A stretch of 64,000 nt of DNA. Origin: Curvibacter sp. GWA2_64_110 (GTDB taxonomy: Bacteria; Pseudomonadota; Gammaproteobacteria; Burkholderiales; Burkholderiaceae_C). The stretch covers positions 1 through 64,000 of the forward strand of contig MGPC01000005.1 of assembly GCA_001797315.1 (NCBI GenBank), in the 5' to 3' direction. A program made the position numbers and the translations under genes. Shown here in pieces: positions 51,720 through 60,013 of the stretch. Numbering within the stretch: position 1 is the stretch's first letter; every line of letters begins with the position of its first letter. The notes beneath the pieces were generated by a model, which had not been told where the DNA came from, did not search any database, and saw nothing but the letters and a program-made list of their open reading frames with translations.

Positions 51720-52874
51720 TCAGCTTGTCTGTGCGATCGTGGCGGCGCAGTCGGGCTGCGTGCCGGCACTGACGCAGGGCATCTGGCACAGCTCGGTACC
51801 GCGCATGGTGCAGGCACGGTTGAAGGTCACGACATGGTCGACCTCGGGCCGGATGCCGATCCATTCGCCGATCTTGTGGTCGTGGTGGCTCGGCACGTGG
51901 GCCAGCACGGTCTGGCCGCTCTGCAACCGCAGCGTGTAAAGGAACTCCGAGCCGCGGAACGCCTTGCGCATGATCTCGGCCTTCACCGGCGCGGCGTCGT
52001 CGTGCACGATGTCGTCGGCACGCAGCAGCACATCACATTCGCCGGCAGCGAAGGCGCAGGGCAGCGGGCATTCGGCCACATCGGTCAGGTCGCCCAGCGG
52101 GGTCTGCACCACGATCTGCCGGTTGATTTCACGGATGGTGGCCGGGGCGAACACGCCGTGACCGATGAATTCGGCAACAAAGCGCGTGGCCGGGCGATGG
52201 TAGAGCGTGTAGGCATCATCCCACTGGTGCAGCTGCCCTTCGTGCATGACGCCGATGATGTCGCCGATGGCGAAGGCCTCCAACTGGTCATGCGTCACGA
52301 ACAGGGCCGTGGCCTGGGCCGCTTTCAGGATGCTGCGTACCTCATGCGCCAGGCGCTCGCGCAGATCGACATCCAGGTTGGAGAACGGCTCGTCCAGCAG
52401 CAGCAGCTGCGGGCGCGGCGCCAGCGCGCGCGCCAAGGCAACGCGTTGCTGCTGCCCGCCAGAGAGTTCATGGGGAAAACGAGTCTCGCTGCCCTCAAGT
52501 CCGACCAGCGCCAGCACCTCCTTGACGCGGGCGGCGCGTTCGGCCGCCGGCAACTGGTGGAGGCCGAAGGCCACGTTGCGGCCGACATCAAGGTGGGGAA
52601 ACAGCGCATAGTCCTGGAACACCATGCCAATCCGCCGGGCCTCCGGGGGCAGCTGGAAGGCGGGGCTGCTCACCACCTGGCCCGAAAGCCGGATGTCGCC
52701 GCCAGTGACCGGCTCCAGGCCGGCCACGGCACGCAGCAGCGTGGTCTTGCCGCAACCGGACGGGCCGATCAGCACGCCGATATCGCCGGCACGCAACCCC
52801 AGGGAGACGCCATTGACCGCCGGCTGGGCGCGGTCGGGGTAGCGGACCTGGAGCTGGGAGACCTCTAGAAACAT
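51720..52874 (-). CDS. fbpC: Iron(III)-type ABC transporter ATP-binding protein
   Basis: 384 residues. Walker A GPSGCGKTTLLRAVAGLEP, Q-loop MVFQDYALFPHLDVGRNV, signature ELSGGQQQRVALARAL, Walker B LLLLDEPFSNLD and the H-loop in FVTHDQLEAF are intact, followed by a C-terminal TOBE-like domain. It is divergent from an FbpB-like permease gene. The extreme C terminus has an unusual cysteine-containing tail (TELCQMPCVSAGTQPDC). No periplasmic binding protein gene is adjacent. Confidence 0.9.
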   Translation of the reverse strand: MFLEVSQLQVRYPDRAQPAVNGVSLGLRAGDIGVLIGPSGCGKTTLLRAVAGLEPVTGGDIRLSGQVVSSPAFQLPPEARRIGMVFQDYALFPHLDVGRNVAFGLHQLPAAERAARVKEVLALVGLEGSETRFPHELSGGQQQRVALARALAPRPQLLLLDEPFSNLDVDLRERLAHEVRSILKAAQATALFVTHDQLEAFAIGDIIGVMHEGQLHQWDDAYTLYHRPATRFVAEFIGHGVFAPATIREINRQIVVQTPLGDLTDVAECPLPCAFAAGECDVLLRADDIVHDDAAPVKAEIMRKAFRGSEFLYTLRLQSGQTVLAHVPSHHDHKIGEWIGIRPEVDHVVTFNRACTMRGTELCQMPCVSAGTQPDCAATIAQTS

Positions 52875-52888
52875 GGTTCCTCATTGTA

Positions 52889-52911
52889 GATGCTTACAAT
52901 TCTCATTTATC
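52889..52911. promoter_or_regulatory. Putative Fur box
   Basis: On the minus strand the 23 bases read as GATAAATGAGAATTG and on to TAAGCATC, close to the GATAATGATAATCATTATC consensus. It lies in the divergent gap between the ATPase and permease genes of an iron-type transporter, where a Fur site is expected. Confidence 0.6.
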
Positions 52912-52938
52912 CTGACCGAGCGCTCACCCCTTCTCTTC

Positions 52939-54561
52939 ATGCCGTCATACCGGCTTCGCCACCTCTTCCTGCTGCTGTTCACTGCCGTCCTGATGCTGCC
53001 TGTGCTGGCGGTATTGGCTTCCTGGGCGCCTTGGGGCGAGCATGGCACGCAGACGGCCCAGATTCTGGGCGAGATGGCGCGCACGGTCCTGCCCGACTAC
53101 ATTGCGACCACGTTCTGGCTGTGCCTGATGGTGGCGGCCGGCGTGATGGCGGTCGGGCTGTCGGCGGCGGCGGCGGTGACCCTGTTCGACTTTCCTGGGC
53201 GCCGTGTTTTCGAGTGGGCCTTGCTGCTGCCGCTGGCCATGCCGGCCTATGTGGTGGCCTATGCCTACACCGATTTTCTGCAGTTCAGCGGCCCTTTCCA
53301 GACCCTGCTGCGTGGGCTGACGGGGCAGGACGGCCGGGTCTTTCCGGAAATCCGCAACACGGCCGGTGCCGCCTGGGTGCTGACCTTTTCGCTCTATCCC
53401 TATGTCTACCTGCTGGCGCGTACCGCCTTGGGCGAGCGCGCCACGCACCTGATGGAAGCGGCTCGCCTGCTGGGCGCACCGCTGTCGCGCCGGATTCGCG
53501 AGATTGCCTTGCCGCTGGCCCGGCCGGCGGTGGCGGCCGGGGTGGCGCTGGCCCTGATGGAAACGCTGGCCGATTTCGGTGTCGCCAGTTATTTCGGCAT
53601 CCAGACCTTCACTGCCGGCATCTACAAGGCCTGGCTGGCCATGGACAACCGCATTGCGGCGGCGCAGCTCGCCACCATGCTGCTGCTGCTGGTCGTGCTG
53701 CTGCTGCAACTGGAACAGCGGTCGCAGCGACGCATGCGCTTTGCGACCCGCGGGGGGCGTACCGGCGGCGCCGAGGCGCGGCCGGTTCCGTTGAGCGGCG
53801 CTCGCAAGTGGCTGGCCTGGGGTGTGTGCGGCCTGCCGCTGCTCATGGGTTTTGTCGCGCCGGTGCTGTTCATGTTCCGCCCGCTGCTGGCGGAGTGGGC
53901 GGTCCTGCCCTGGGACCGCTTTGCAATCTGGGCGTTCAACAGCGTGCGCCTGGGACTGATCAGCGCCGTGCTGGCGGTCGCTCTGGCCTTGCTGCTGGCC
54001 TTCAGCTTGCGGCGCACGCCGGATCTCGTGACGCGCGCGGTGGTCTATCTGGCCGGGCTGGGTTATGCCGTACCGGGGGCGGTGATCGTGGTCGGCCTGT
54101 TGCTGCCGGTCGGCTGGGTGCAGGCGCTCTGGCCGCAAAGCAGTCTGGCGTATTACCTGACGGCGACTTCGCTCGGTCTGGTCTGGGCTTACCTGGTGCG
54201 CTTTTGCGCCGTGGCCCTGCAGTCGGTGCAAAGCGGCTATGCGCGCATTCCGGCCAGTCTCGATGATTCGGCACGCATGCTGGGCACCGGCGATCTGGGG
54301 TTGTTGCGCCGGGTGCACGGGCCCTTGCTGCGCCGCTCGGTGATTGCGGCCACGCTGCTGGTGTTTGTCGATGTCATGAAGGAACTGCCGGCCACACTGG
54401 TGTTACGGCCTTTTGACAGTGACACCCTGGCGGTGGTGGCCTACCAGCTGGCGCGCGACGAGCGGTTGGGTGAGGCGGCCCTGCCTTCGCTGGCCCTGGT
54501 GCTTGTCGGGCTCATTCCTGTGGTGCTGCTGAGCCGCACCTTGCGCCAGCGTAGCAGCTGA
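52939..54561 (+). CDS. fbpB: Iron(III)-type ABC transporter permease
   Basis: 540-residue fused permease with two membrane modules, each with an EAA-type loop: one around THLMEAARLLGAPLSRRIRE, the second around ASLDDSARMLGTGDLGLLRR. Hydrophobic segments are spread over the length, about six per half. This two-in-one layout is typical of FbpB/SfuB iron permeases. The start at 52939 (MPSYRLRHLF) has no clear ribosome-binding site. The transporter lacks a local substrate-binding protein. Confidence 0.9.
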   Translation: MPSYRLRHLFLLLFTAVLMLPVLAVLASWAPWGEHGTQTAQILGEMARTVLPDYIATTFWLCLMVAAGVMAVGLSAAAAVTLFDFPGRRVFEWALLLPLAMPAYVVAYAYTDFLQFSGPFQTLLRGLTGQDGRVFPEIRNTAGAAWVLTFSLYPYVYLLARTALGERATHLMEAARLLGAPLSRRIREIALPLARPAVAAGVALALMETLADFGVASYFGIQTFTAGIYKAWLAMDNRIAAAQLATMLLLLVVLLLQLEQRSQRRMRFATRGGRTGGAEARPVPLSGARKWLAWGVCGLPLLMGFVAPVLFMFRPLLAEWAVLPWDRFAIWAFNSVRLGLISAVLAVALALLLAFSLRRTPDLVTRAVVYLAGLGYAVPGAVIVVGLLLPVGWVQALWPQSSLAYYLTATSLGLVWAYLVRFCAVALQSVQSGYARIPASLDDSARMLGTGDLGLLRRVHGPLLRRSVIAATLLVFVDVMKELPATLVLRPFDSDTLAVVAYQLARDERLGEAALPSLALVLVGLIPVVLLSRTLRQRSS

Positions 54562-54587
54562 AGGAGTGTGTATAAAATGAGCATGGA

Positions 54588-54597
54588 CTTATATTGC
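54588..54597. promoter_or_regulatory. CTTATATTGC element upstream of the ArsR regulator
   Basis: Exact 10-mer CTTATATTGC, also present at 58396-58405 in front of the soxH-like gene. Here it lies 14 bp before the regulator's ATG and just after TATAAA. Proposed binding site of the ArsR protein. Confidence 0.5.
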
Positions 54598-54611
54598 GGA
54601 CCCTATCTGCC

Positions 54612-54959
54612 ATGACCAAGCGAACCATTCAAGCGACACCGGGAAGCGTGACCGAGCCTGATCAGGTGTTTGAGCTGGCTGCCGAGGTGTTTCGGGTGAT
54701 GTCGGCGCCGATGCGGCTGAAGATCATCAGCCATCTGTGCGATGGCGAACGCAATGTGAGCTACCTGCTCAGCAAGATCGACACCACGCAGCCGAACATG
54801 TCACAGCATCTCACCACGCTGTACCAGGCCGGCGTGCTTGGCAAGCGCCGTGAGGGCGTGCAGATCTACTACCGCATCATCGATGACCGGGTGGCCGCCT
54901 TGTGCCGCGCGGTGTGCACGCAGATCGCCACCGAGGCGAATTTCGAACCGACGGCCTGA
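54612..54959 (+). CDS. ArsR-family regulator, SoxR/BigR-like
   Basis: 115 residues with a winged helix-turn-helix: VFRVMSAPMRLKIISHLCDG, NVSYLLSKIDTTQPNMSQHL and REGVQIYYRIIDD. Two cysteines lie in the C-terminal helix (ALCRAVCTQI) and one in HLCDG; thiol pairs of this kind let SoxR/BigR/SqrR proteins sense sulfane sulfur, although the exact spacing here differs and needs checking. It heads a sulfur-oxidation region and most likely controls it. Confidence 0.8.
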   Translation: MTKRTIQATPGSVTEPDQVFELAAEVFRVMSAPMRLKIISHLCDGERNVSYLLSKIDTTQPNMSQHLTTLYQAGVLGKRREGVQIYYRIIDDRVAALCRAVCTQIATEANFEPTA

Positions 54960-54995
54960 GTCGGGCCGGAGCCGCAGGCCCCGGCCGCCCTCACG

Positions 54996-55433
54996 TCAGG
55001 GCTTGAGATAGACGTAACCTTCCAGTGCTTGCAGACGGGCTACTTCGGCCACGCCGGAGGGCACGATCTTGGTTTCCATCAGCAGGCGGTCCGGGTTGAT
55101 TTTGCGCGCCGACAGGGTGTTGTTGCAGACGCGGAACTCGATGCCCTTGCCGGCCAGGTCGCTCACCGTGCCGCTGAACTCGCGGCCCTGGGAATCCTTG
55201 GCATCCTGCAGCAGGAAGTTGATGCCCGGGCCGTGCGTGACCACCACGATCTTGGCTTTGGGGTCGGCATTCATGTGATTGCGGATGTTGTTCAGGATGG
55301 CCGGCACCGTGTTGACATCGGTGTTGATGTGATAGACCACCTTGACCTGCTGTGCGGTCTGCGCTTGGGCGGGGCCGATGAAGGCCAGGGTGGCTGCGAG
55401 GGCGAGCGCCAGTGTTGCGATGAATTTGTACAT
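54996..55433 (-). CDS. Exported DsrE-family protein
   Basis: 145 residues with a signal peptide (MYKFIATLALALAATLAFIG, cut near AQA) and a DsrE/DsrF-like fold (VKVVYHINTDVNTVPAIL, IVVVTHGPGINFLLQDA). The single cysteine, in GIEFRVCNNTLSARKI, is at the position that carries persulfide sulfur in DsrE-like proteins. It likely binds or passes sulfur in the periplasm. AGGAA lies 6 bases before the ATG at 55433. It follows the flavocytochrome genes on the same strand. Confidence 0.87.
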   Translation of the reverse strand: MYKFIATLALALAATLAFIGPAQAQTAQQVKVVYHINTDVNTVPAILNNIRNHMNADPKAKIVVVTHGPGINFLLQDAKDSQGREFSGTVSDLAGKGIEFRVCNNTLSARKINPDRLLMETKIVPSGVAEVARLQALEGYVYLKP

Positions 55434-55492
55434 GATCATTTCCTGATGTTGTCTGCCAAAAAAAGAAAGGCCGGAGGGCACCGCTCCCTGAC

Positions 55493-55517
55493 GAACTCCG
55501 GCGTGATGCCGGAGTTC
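55493..55517. terminator. Strong hairpin between fccB and the dsrE-like gene
   Basis: Perfect 10-bp stem GAACTCCGGC / GCCGGAGTTC with a 5-base loop. In the minus-strand mRNA a second GGGAGC..GCCCTCC hairpin follows, then a T-rich run, so the dsrE-like gene is probably transcribed at a lower level than fccAB. Confidence 0.65.
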
Positions 55518-55526
55518 TTGTGGGGC

Positions 55527-56816
55527 TTAAAGAAGTGTATCGGCCCAGATGTTCTGTGCCCAGTTCCAGGCGTAGATACCCTCAAGCTCGTTGGGGGCTG
55601 CCGACACACCGCCTGAGCCCGCCACGGTCTTGAAGGTTTTCTCTGCAGCGACATACTGGTGCACCGAAGCCACATGCACCACCAGCTTGTCGTTGACAAA
55701 GCTGTAGCAGGTGTTGGTCAGCAGCGGCTGCGGGTTGACGTCCATACCCGAGAGCTGGGCCACCACGGCGGCGGCCACCACCTTGCCATGCGAGTTGGCC
55801 ATGTGTCCGGATTTTGGCATCAGCGGCGCGGCCAGCACCGAATCGCCGATCACATGCACGTCCTTGGCGGCGGTGGACTCGAAGGTCAGGTAGTCCACAT
55901 TGCACCAGCGGTTGTTGACGTTGGCCAGGCCGGACTGCATGGCAATCGCGCCCGCGCTCATATTGGGCAGCACGTTGAGCACGTCGGCCTTGACGTCGTC
56001 GGAGGTTTCGAACTTGATGGTCTTGCTCCTGGCATCGACGGCGACCGCCTTGTGGTTGCCGCGGAACTCCAGCATGCCGGCGTAGTTCTCGGCCCAGAAC
56101 TTCTTGAACAGCGGACCCTTGGAGGTGACGTCCGGATTGGCGTCCAGGATCAGCACCTTGGACTTGGGCTTGGCCTTCTTGAAGTAGCTGGCGACCTGGC
56201 TGGCGCGCTCGTAGGGGCCGGGCGGGCAGCGGTAGGGTGCCAGCGGCACGGCAATGGCGTAGACGCCGCCGTCGGGCATGTCTTCGAGCTGGCGGCGCAG
56301 GGCCACCGTTTCCGGACCGGCTTTCCAGGCCTGCAGGATCTGGCCGGCGGCGCTGGCAGTTTGCAGGCCTTCGATGCTGCTCCACATCATGTCGATGCCG
56401 GGCGAGACGATCAGCTTGTCGTAGCCGATGGTGGCGCCGCCCGCCAGCGTGACGGTCTTCTTGGCGGCATCGATGCGGCTCACCATGTCACGTGCGTGAA
56501 TCACACCGTGTTTGCCGCGCAGATTGTCGTAGGGCGTGGTGATGTCGCCCATGGTCTTGGAGCCGCCGATCACCAGGTTGGAGACCGGGCAGGAGATGAA
56601 GTTTTCATTGGGCTCGACCAGCACCACGTCGATCTGGTAGTTGGAGAGCATGCGCACGTACTTGGCTGCCGTGGCGCCGCCATAGCCACCGCCGATGACC
56701 ACCACCTTGGCCTTGGCAGGCACGTTGCCGGTGGTGGCGCAACCGACCATCGAGAGGCTGCTGCCCAGGGTGCCGAGGGCCAGGGATGCCTGAACAAAGC
56801 TGCGTCGTTTCATCAT
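55527..56816 (-). CDS. fccB: Sulfide dehydrogenase flavoprotein subunit (FccB/SoxF)
   Basis: 429 residues. An N-terminal twin-arginine-like signal (MMKRRSFVQASLALGTLG) precedes the FAD motif VVVIGGGYGGATAAKYVRML. Redox cysteines are in NENFISCPVSNLV and PYRCPPGPYER. It oxidises sulfide in the periplasm and passes electrons to its cytochrome partner. The start at 56816 has AGGAG 6 bases upstream; 56822 is too close to it. It follows the cytochrome gene by 12 bp. Confidence 0.94.
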   Translation of the reverse strand: MMKRRSFVQASLALGTLGSSLSMVGCATTGNVPAKAKVVVIGGGYGGATAAKYVRMLSNYQIDVVLVEPNENFISCPVSNLVIGGSKTMGDITTPYDNLRGKHGVIHARDMVSRIDAAKKTVTLAGGATIGYDKLIVSPGIDMMWSSIEGLQTASAAGQILQAWKAGPETVALRRQLEDMPDGGVYAIAVPLAPYRCPPGPYERASQVASYFKKAKPKSKVLILDANPDVTSKGPLFKKFWAENYAGMLEFRGNHKAVAVDARSKTIKFETSDDVKADVLNVLPNMSAGAIAMQSGLANVNNRWCNVDYLTFESTAAKDVHVIGDSVLAAPLMPKSGHMANSHGKVVAAAVVAQLSGMDVNPQPLLTNTCYSFVNDKLVVHVASVHQYVAAEKTFKTVAGSGGVSAAPNELEGIYAWNWAQNIWADTLL

Positions 56817-56828
56817 GGCCATCTCCTG

Positions 56829-57155
56829 TTAGCGCTTGAGGGAAGAAAAATAAGTGGATACGGACTCGATCTGCTGGTTCGTCAGGCCCTTGGTGATCTG
56901 ATGCATCACGGTGGCCGGACGCGTACCTTCACGGAAGGCCTTCATCTGCGTCACCATGTAGTCGCGAGGCATGCCAGCCAGCGAAGGAATGGCCGAACCG
57001 TCAGTGGTTCGGCCTTCGGTGCCGTGGCAGTTGGCGCAGGTGGCGGCCAGCGCGCGCTGGTGCAGCTTGATCGTTTCCTGCGGCGTAGCGGCACCGGCGG
57101 CGGTGGCGGCAATGCCGGACAGCACAGCCACCACAAGCTGGGTCTTCAGACGCAT
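56829..57155 (-). CDS. Flavocytochrome c heme subunit (FccA/SoxE-like)
   Basis: 108 residues with a signal peptide (MRLKTQLVVAVLSGIAATAA) and one class I heme site, CANCH in ALAATCANCHGTEGRT; the distal Met is probably in PATVMHQITKGL. It is the electron acceptor of the flavoprotein encoded next. AAGGAG precedes the ATG at 57155. The single heme distinguishes it from the diheme FccA of purple sulfur bacteria. Confidence 0.92.
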   Translation of the reverse strand: MRLKTQLVVAVLSGIAATAAGAATPQETIKLHQRALAATCANCHGTEGRTTDGSAIPSLAGMPRDYMVTQMKAFREGTRPATVMHQITKGLTNQQIESVSTYFSSLKR

Positions 57156-57262
57156 GTGAGTCTCCTTCTTGAGGTTCATGAAATATCACTCGGGGCTAAT
57201 GTAATCAGGCGCCCGTTGCTTGTCCCGGGTATTTACCCTCAGGATATTAAAGGGCGCGGCTT

Positions 57263-58369
57263 TCAGGGCGCCTTCATATTGGCTTGCGTACCGGGCACGC
57301 GCTCGCCGGGCTGGTGCGCAGCGGTCTGGCTGTCAAGCAGTCGGTCGGTGATGCCGGCGCCAGCCCACATGCCGATCAGTGCCAGCCAGGCCGTCAGGGC
57401 GAAGATCGAGCCGCCGGTCATGCCGGCGCCGACAGCGCAGCCGCCGGCCAGCATGGAGCCGAAGCCCATGAACATGGCGCCGGCGATGTAGCGGCGCATG
57501 CTGTAGCCGTCCTTGAAACCTTCGAGTTGGAAGTCGCGCCCGATCCAGGCGCCGATGAAGGCGCCGGCAAACACGCCGGGCAGCAGTCCGAAATCGAAGC
57601 CGATGGCCGGTGCCGGCGACGACAGCACCCGCATCAGCCATTCAGCCGAGGGGCCGCTGAACGTCAGGCCCTGTACCTGCACCACCTGGAACGAGTTGGA
57701 CGAAATCAGGTAGGTGTACCACCAGCCAGCGGCCACCATCAGACCGGTGCCGATGCCGCCGACCCACTTCCAGAAACCCCAGCCGCTACGGACCGAGAAG
57801 AAGAGTGCAGCGGCGAACCATACCAAGCCGAAGGCCAATCCGCCCCAGTGGCCCAGGCCAGTGATGGCCAGCAGGTCGCGCGTCGGGCCGCCTTCGACCG
57901 TCCACCAGGCACTGATCGTGTTGCGTAAGGGGGCCAGCGAACCCGACAGTGCTGCCTGCGCCGTCACAGCGAAGATCAGGCCCGAGAGCAGGGCGCGCAG
58001 ATTGCCGTTGGCCGACAGGACCAGCAGACGACTGGCGCAACCGCGCGTCATGATCATGCCGGCGCCGAACAGCAGGCCTCCGATCAGGGCGCCCGACAGG
58101 CTGCCGCGCGAGGCGATCTGCCGTGCCGTGCCCACATCCAGAGAATGCAGCAGAATGAGCGCCTGCACGGCCACCACGGCGGTGGAAAAGGCCAGCAACC
58201 AGACCGAGAGCTTTTCGCCGAACTTGTGGTGCCAGAACTCGATCACGGCGGCGCGCAGGCAGAATTTGGAGCGTTGCGCGAAGAATCCGAACAGGGCGCC
58301 AATGCACAGTCCGCCGGTGGCGAGGATGGTGCTTTCACCATGCTGTTCAAGTAGGGTTGCCAGATTCAT
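57263..58369 (-). CDS. YeeE/YedE family transporter, full-length
   Basis: 368 residues with about ten membrane segments in two repeats. Conserved cysteines lie in FFAQRSKFCLRAAVIEFW, IMTRGCASRLLVLSANG and MLAGGCAVGAGMTGGS, the pattern by which TsuA-type thiosulfate transporters pass substrate. It likely moves thiosulfate or a related sulfur compound. It is divergent from the soxH-like gene with a shared control region, and precedes fccAB with a 107-bp gap. Confidence 0.92.
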   Translation of the reverse strand: MNLATLLEQHGESTILATGGLCIGALFGFFAQRSKFCLRAAVIEFWHHKFGEKLSVWLLAFSTAVVAVQALILLHSLDVGTARQIASRGSLSGALIGGLLFGAGMIMTRGCASRLLVLSANGNLRALLSGLIFAVTAQAALSGSLAPLRNTISAWWTVEGGPTRDLLAITGLGHWGGLAFGLVWFAAALFFSVRSGWGFWKWVGGIGTGLMVAAGWWYTYLISSNSFQVVQVQGLTFSGPSAEWLMRVLSSPAPAIGFDFGLLPGVFAGAFIGAWIGRDFQLEGFKDGYSMRRYIAGAMFMGFGSMLAGGCAVGAGMTGGSIFALTAWLALIGMWAGAGITDRLLDSQTAAHQPGERVPGTQANMKAP

Positions 58370-58395
58370 GGGCCTGTCCCATAATTTAGTATTTG

Positions 58396-58405
58396 CTTAT
58401 ATTGC
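58396..58405. promoter_or_regulatory. CTTATATTGC element between yeeE and soxH-like genes
   Basis: Second exact copy of the 10-mer at 54588. It lies in an A/T-rich gap of 132 bp between divergent genes, within ..TAGTATTTGCTTATATTGCA.., followed by TAGTAATTTT. Proposed operator of the ArsR regulator for both directions. Confidence 0.5.
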
Positions 58406-58501
58406 ATAGTAATTTTGATTATCCCTGCGCGTCTTGATCTGTCTCAAGTATTGGTGCAGAGATGGCGGGTCTGGCGTACTCGAAGTGGAGACAAAACAGT
58501 G

Positions 58502-59461
58502 ATGACGACAACAAAGACGACCTTCCTGTTCAGGGTGATGGCGTGTCTGGGACTGACCCTGATGGTGGCACTGACGCATGCCGAAGAGGCGTTGCCCATG
58601 GCGGCGCAGCAGGTATCGCCCTCGGCCTGGTATGTCGAAGGGGTGTCGGCCCTGGGCTCGCCGGCCAACCAGAACTTCATCTCCAATGCGGCCTTCGTCG
58701 TGACGCCGGCCGGCGTGGTGGTCATTGATGCCCTGGGCTCGCCGACGCTGGCTGCGCGGCTGGCAGCAGAGATCCGCAAGGTCACGCCCAGGCCCATCAC
58801 CCATGTGATCGTCACGCACTACCATGCCGACCATATCTACGGCTTGCAGGCCTTCAAGGCGCTGGGTGCGCACATCATTGCGCACCGCGCGGCCAAGGCG
58901 TACCTGAATTCTGAAACCGCCCGCCTGCGGCTGGAAGTGTCGCGCCAGGAACTGGCACCTTGGGTCAACAACGACACCCATCTGGTCGAGGCCGACGAGT
59001 GGATCGATGCCGAGAAGTCTCTGACGGTCGGCGGTGTGCAGTTCCAGATCAAGCCGGTCGGCCCCTCGCATACACCGGAGGACCTGGCGATTTATCTGCC
59101 GAGCGAGAAGGTGCTGTTTGCCGGCGACCTGGTATTTCGCAGTCGCATCCCCTACGTGGGCCAGGCCGACAGCCGGCACTGGATCGCGGCGCTGGACCGG
59201 CTGCTGGCGTTCGATGCCACGGTCATCGTGCCGGGGCATGGCCCACTTTCGCACGAGGCGCGCAAGGACATGCAATTGACCCGCGACTATCTGGCTTACC
59301 TGCGCGAAAGCATGGGCAAGGCGGCGCAGAACCTCGAACCTTTCGAGGAGGCCTACAAGAACACCGACTGGACCCAGTTCGAACACCTGCCGCTGTTTCG
59401 CGTGGCCAACCGCATGAACGCCTACAACACCTATCTGCTGCTCGAACAGGAAGCGCGTTGA
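58502..59461 (+). CDS. SoxH-like exported metallo-beta-lactamase-fold hydrolase
   Basis: 319 residues with a signal peptide (FRVMACLGLTLMVALTHA) and a metallo-beta-lactamase fold: VIVTHYHADHIYGLQAF (HxHxDH), later VGPSHTPEDLAIYL, LFAGDLVFRSRIPYVG and VIVPGHGPLS. SoxH proteins accompany sulfur-oxidation genes, with an unproven role, perhaps hydrolysis of a thiol adduct. The ATG at 58502 is weakly preceded by GGAG. It is coupled to the next gene by TGATG. Confidence 0.88.
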   Translation: MTTTKTTFLFRVMACLGLTLMVALTHAEEALPMAAQQVSPSAWYVEGVSALGSPANQNFISNAAFVVTPAGVVVIDALGSPTLAARLAAEIRKVTPRPITHVIVTHYHADHIYGLQAFKALGAHIIAHRAAKAYLNSETARLRLEVSRQELAPWVNNDTHLVEADEWIDAEKSLTVGGVQFQIKPVGPSHTPEDLAIYLPSEKVLFAGDLVFRSRIPYVGQADSRHWIAALDRLLAFDATVIVPGHGPLSHEARKDMQLTRDYLAYLRESMGKAAQNLEPFEEAYKNTDWTQFEHLPLFRVANRMNAYNTYLLLEQEAR

Positions 59462-59952
59462 TGAGGACCCAGCCTGAACCGGTGGGCTTCTGCCTGTCGC
59501 GGCGCGAACTGCTGCTGGCGGGTACGGCCTTGTGTGCCGGCAGCATGGCCCAAGCCACGCCAGCCACCTTGCCACTGGCCGTGTCCTTGCAAGACGAACT
59601 GGCGCGGGCGCTGAAAAAAGGCCAGCCGCTGGTGGTGATGGTCAGCCTCGAAGGCTGCCCCTTCTGCAAGGTGGCGCGCGAGAACTACCTGGGCCCGCTG
59701 CAGGAGCAGCAGGGACTGCCGGTGGTTCAGGTCGATATGCGCAGTCAGCGTCTTCTGAAGAACTTTCGCGGCGTCAGCTCCAGCCACGACGAGATGAGTC
59801 GCCAGTGGCGCATCCGTGTCGCGCCGACGGTGCTGTTTTTCGGGCGCGATGGCGTGGAAGTGGCCGAGCGGCTGGTCGGCGGCTACCTTCCCGACTTCTA
59901 TGGCGCCTACCTTGACGAGCGGCTGCAGCAGGCCCGAGCCATGCTGCGTTGA
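59461..59952 (+). CDS. SoxW-like exported thioredoxin
   Basis: 163 residues with a twin-arginine-like signal ([18 protein letters not shown]) and a thioredoxin fold with active site CPFC in [18 protein letters not shown]; the cis-proline is in [10 protein letters not shown]. SoxW-type thioredoxins keep periplasmic sulfur carriers reduced. Its start shares one base with the soxH-like stop. Confidence 0.88.
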   Translation: MRTQPEPVGFCLSRRELLLAGTALCAGSMAQATPATLPLAVSLQDELARALKKGQPLVVMVSLEGCPFCKVARENYLGPLQEQQGLPVVQVDMRSQRLLKNFRGVSSSHDEMSRQWRIRVAPTVLFFGRDGVEVAERLVGGYLPDFYGAYLDERLQQARAMLR

Positions 59953-60013
59953 AGTGAAACCTCATCCGGCTGCATGGTGCTGCCGTCAAGAACAAGAAGG
60001 AGCGAAGACCTTC

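Noticed and set aside
53000-54318. Long open frames overlapping the permease on both strands
   Set aside because: They show Arg/Gln/His-rich translations with no motifs; the permease frame has membrane helices and EAA loops.
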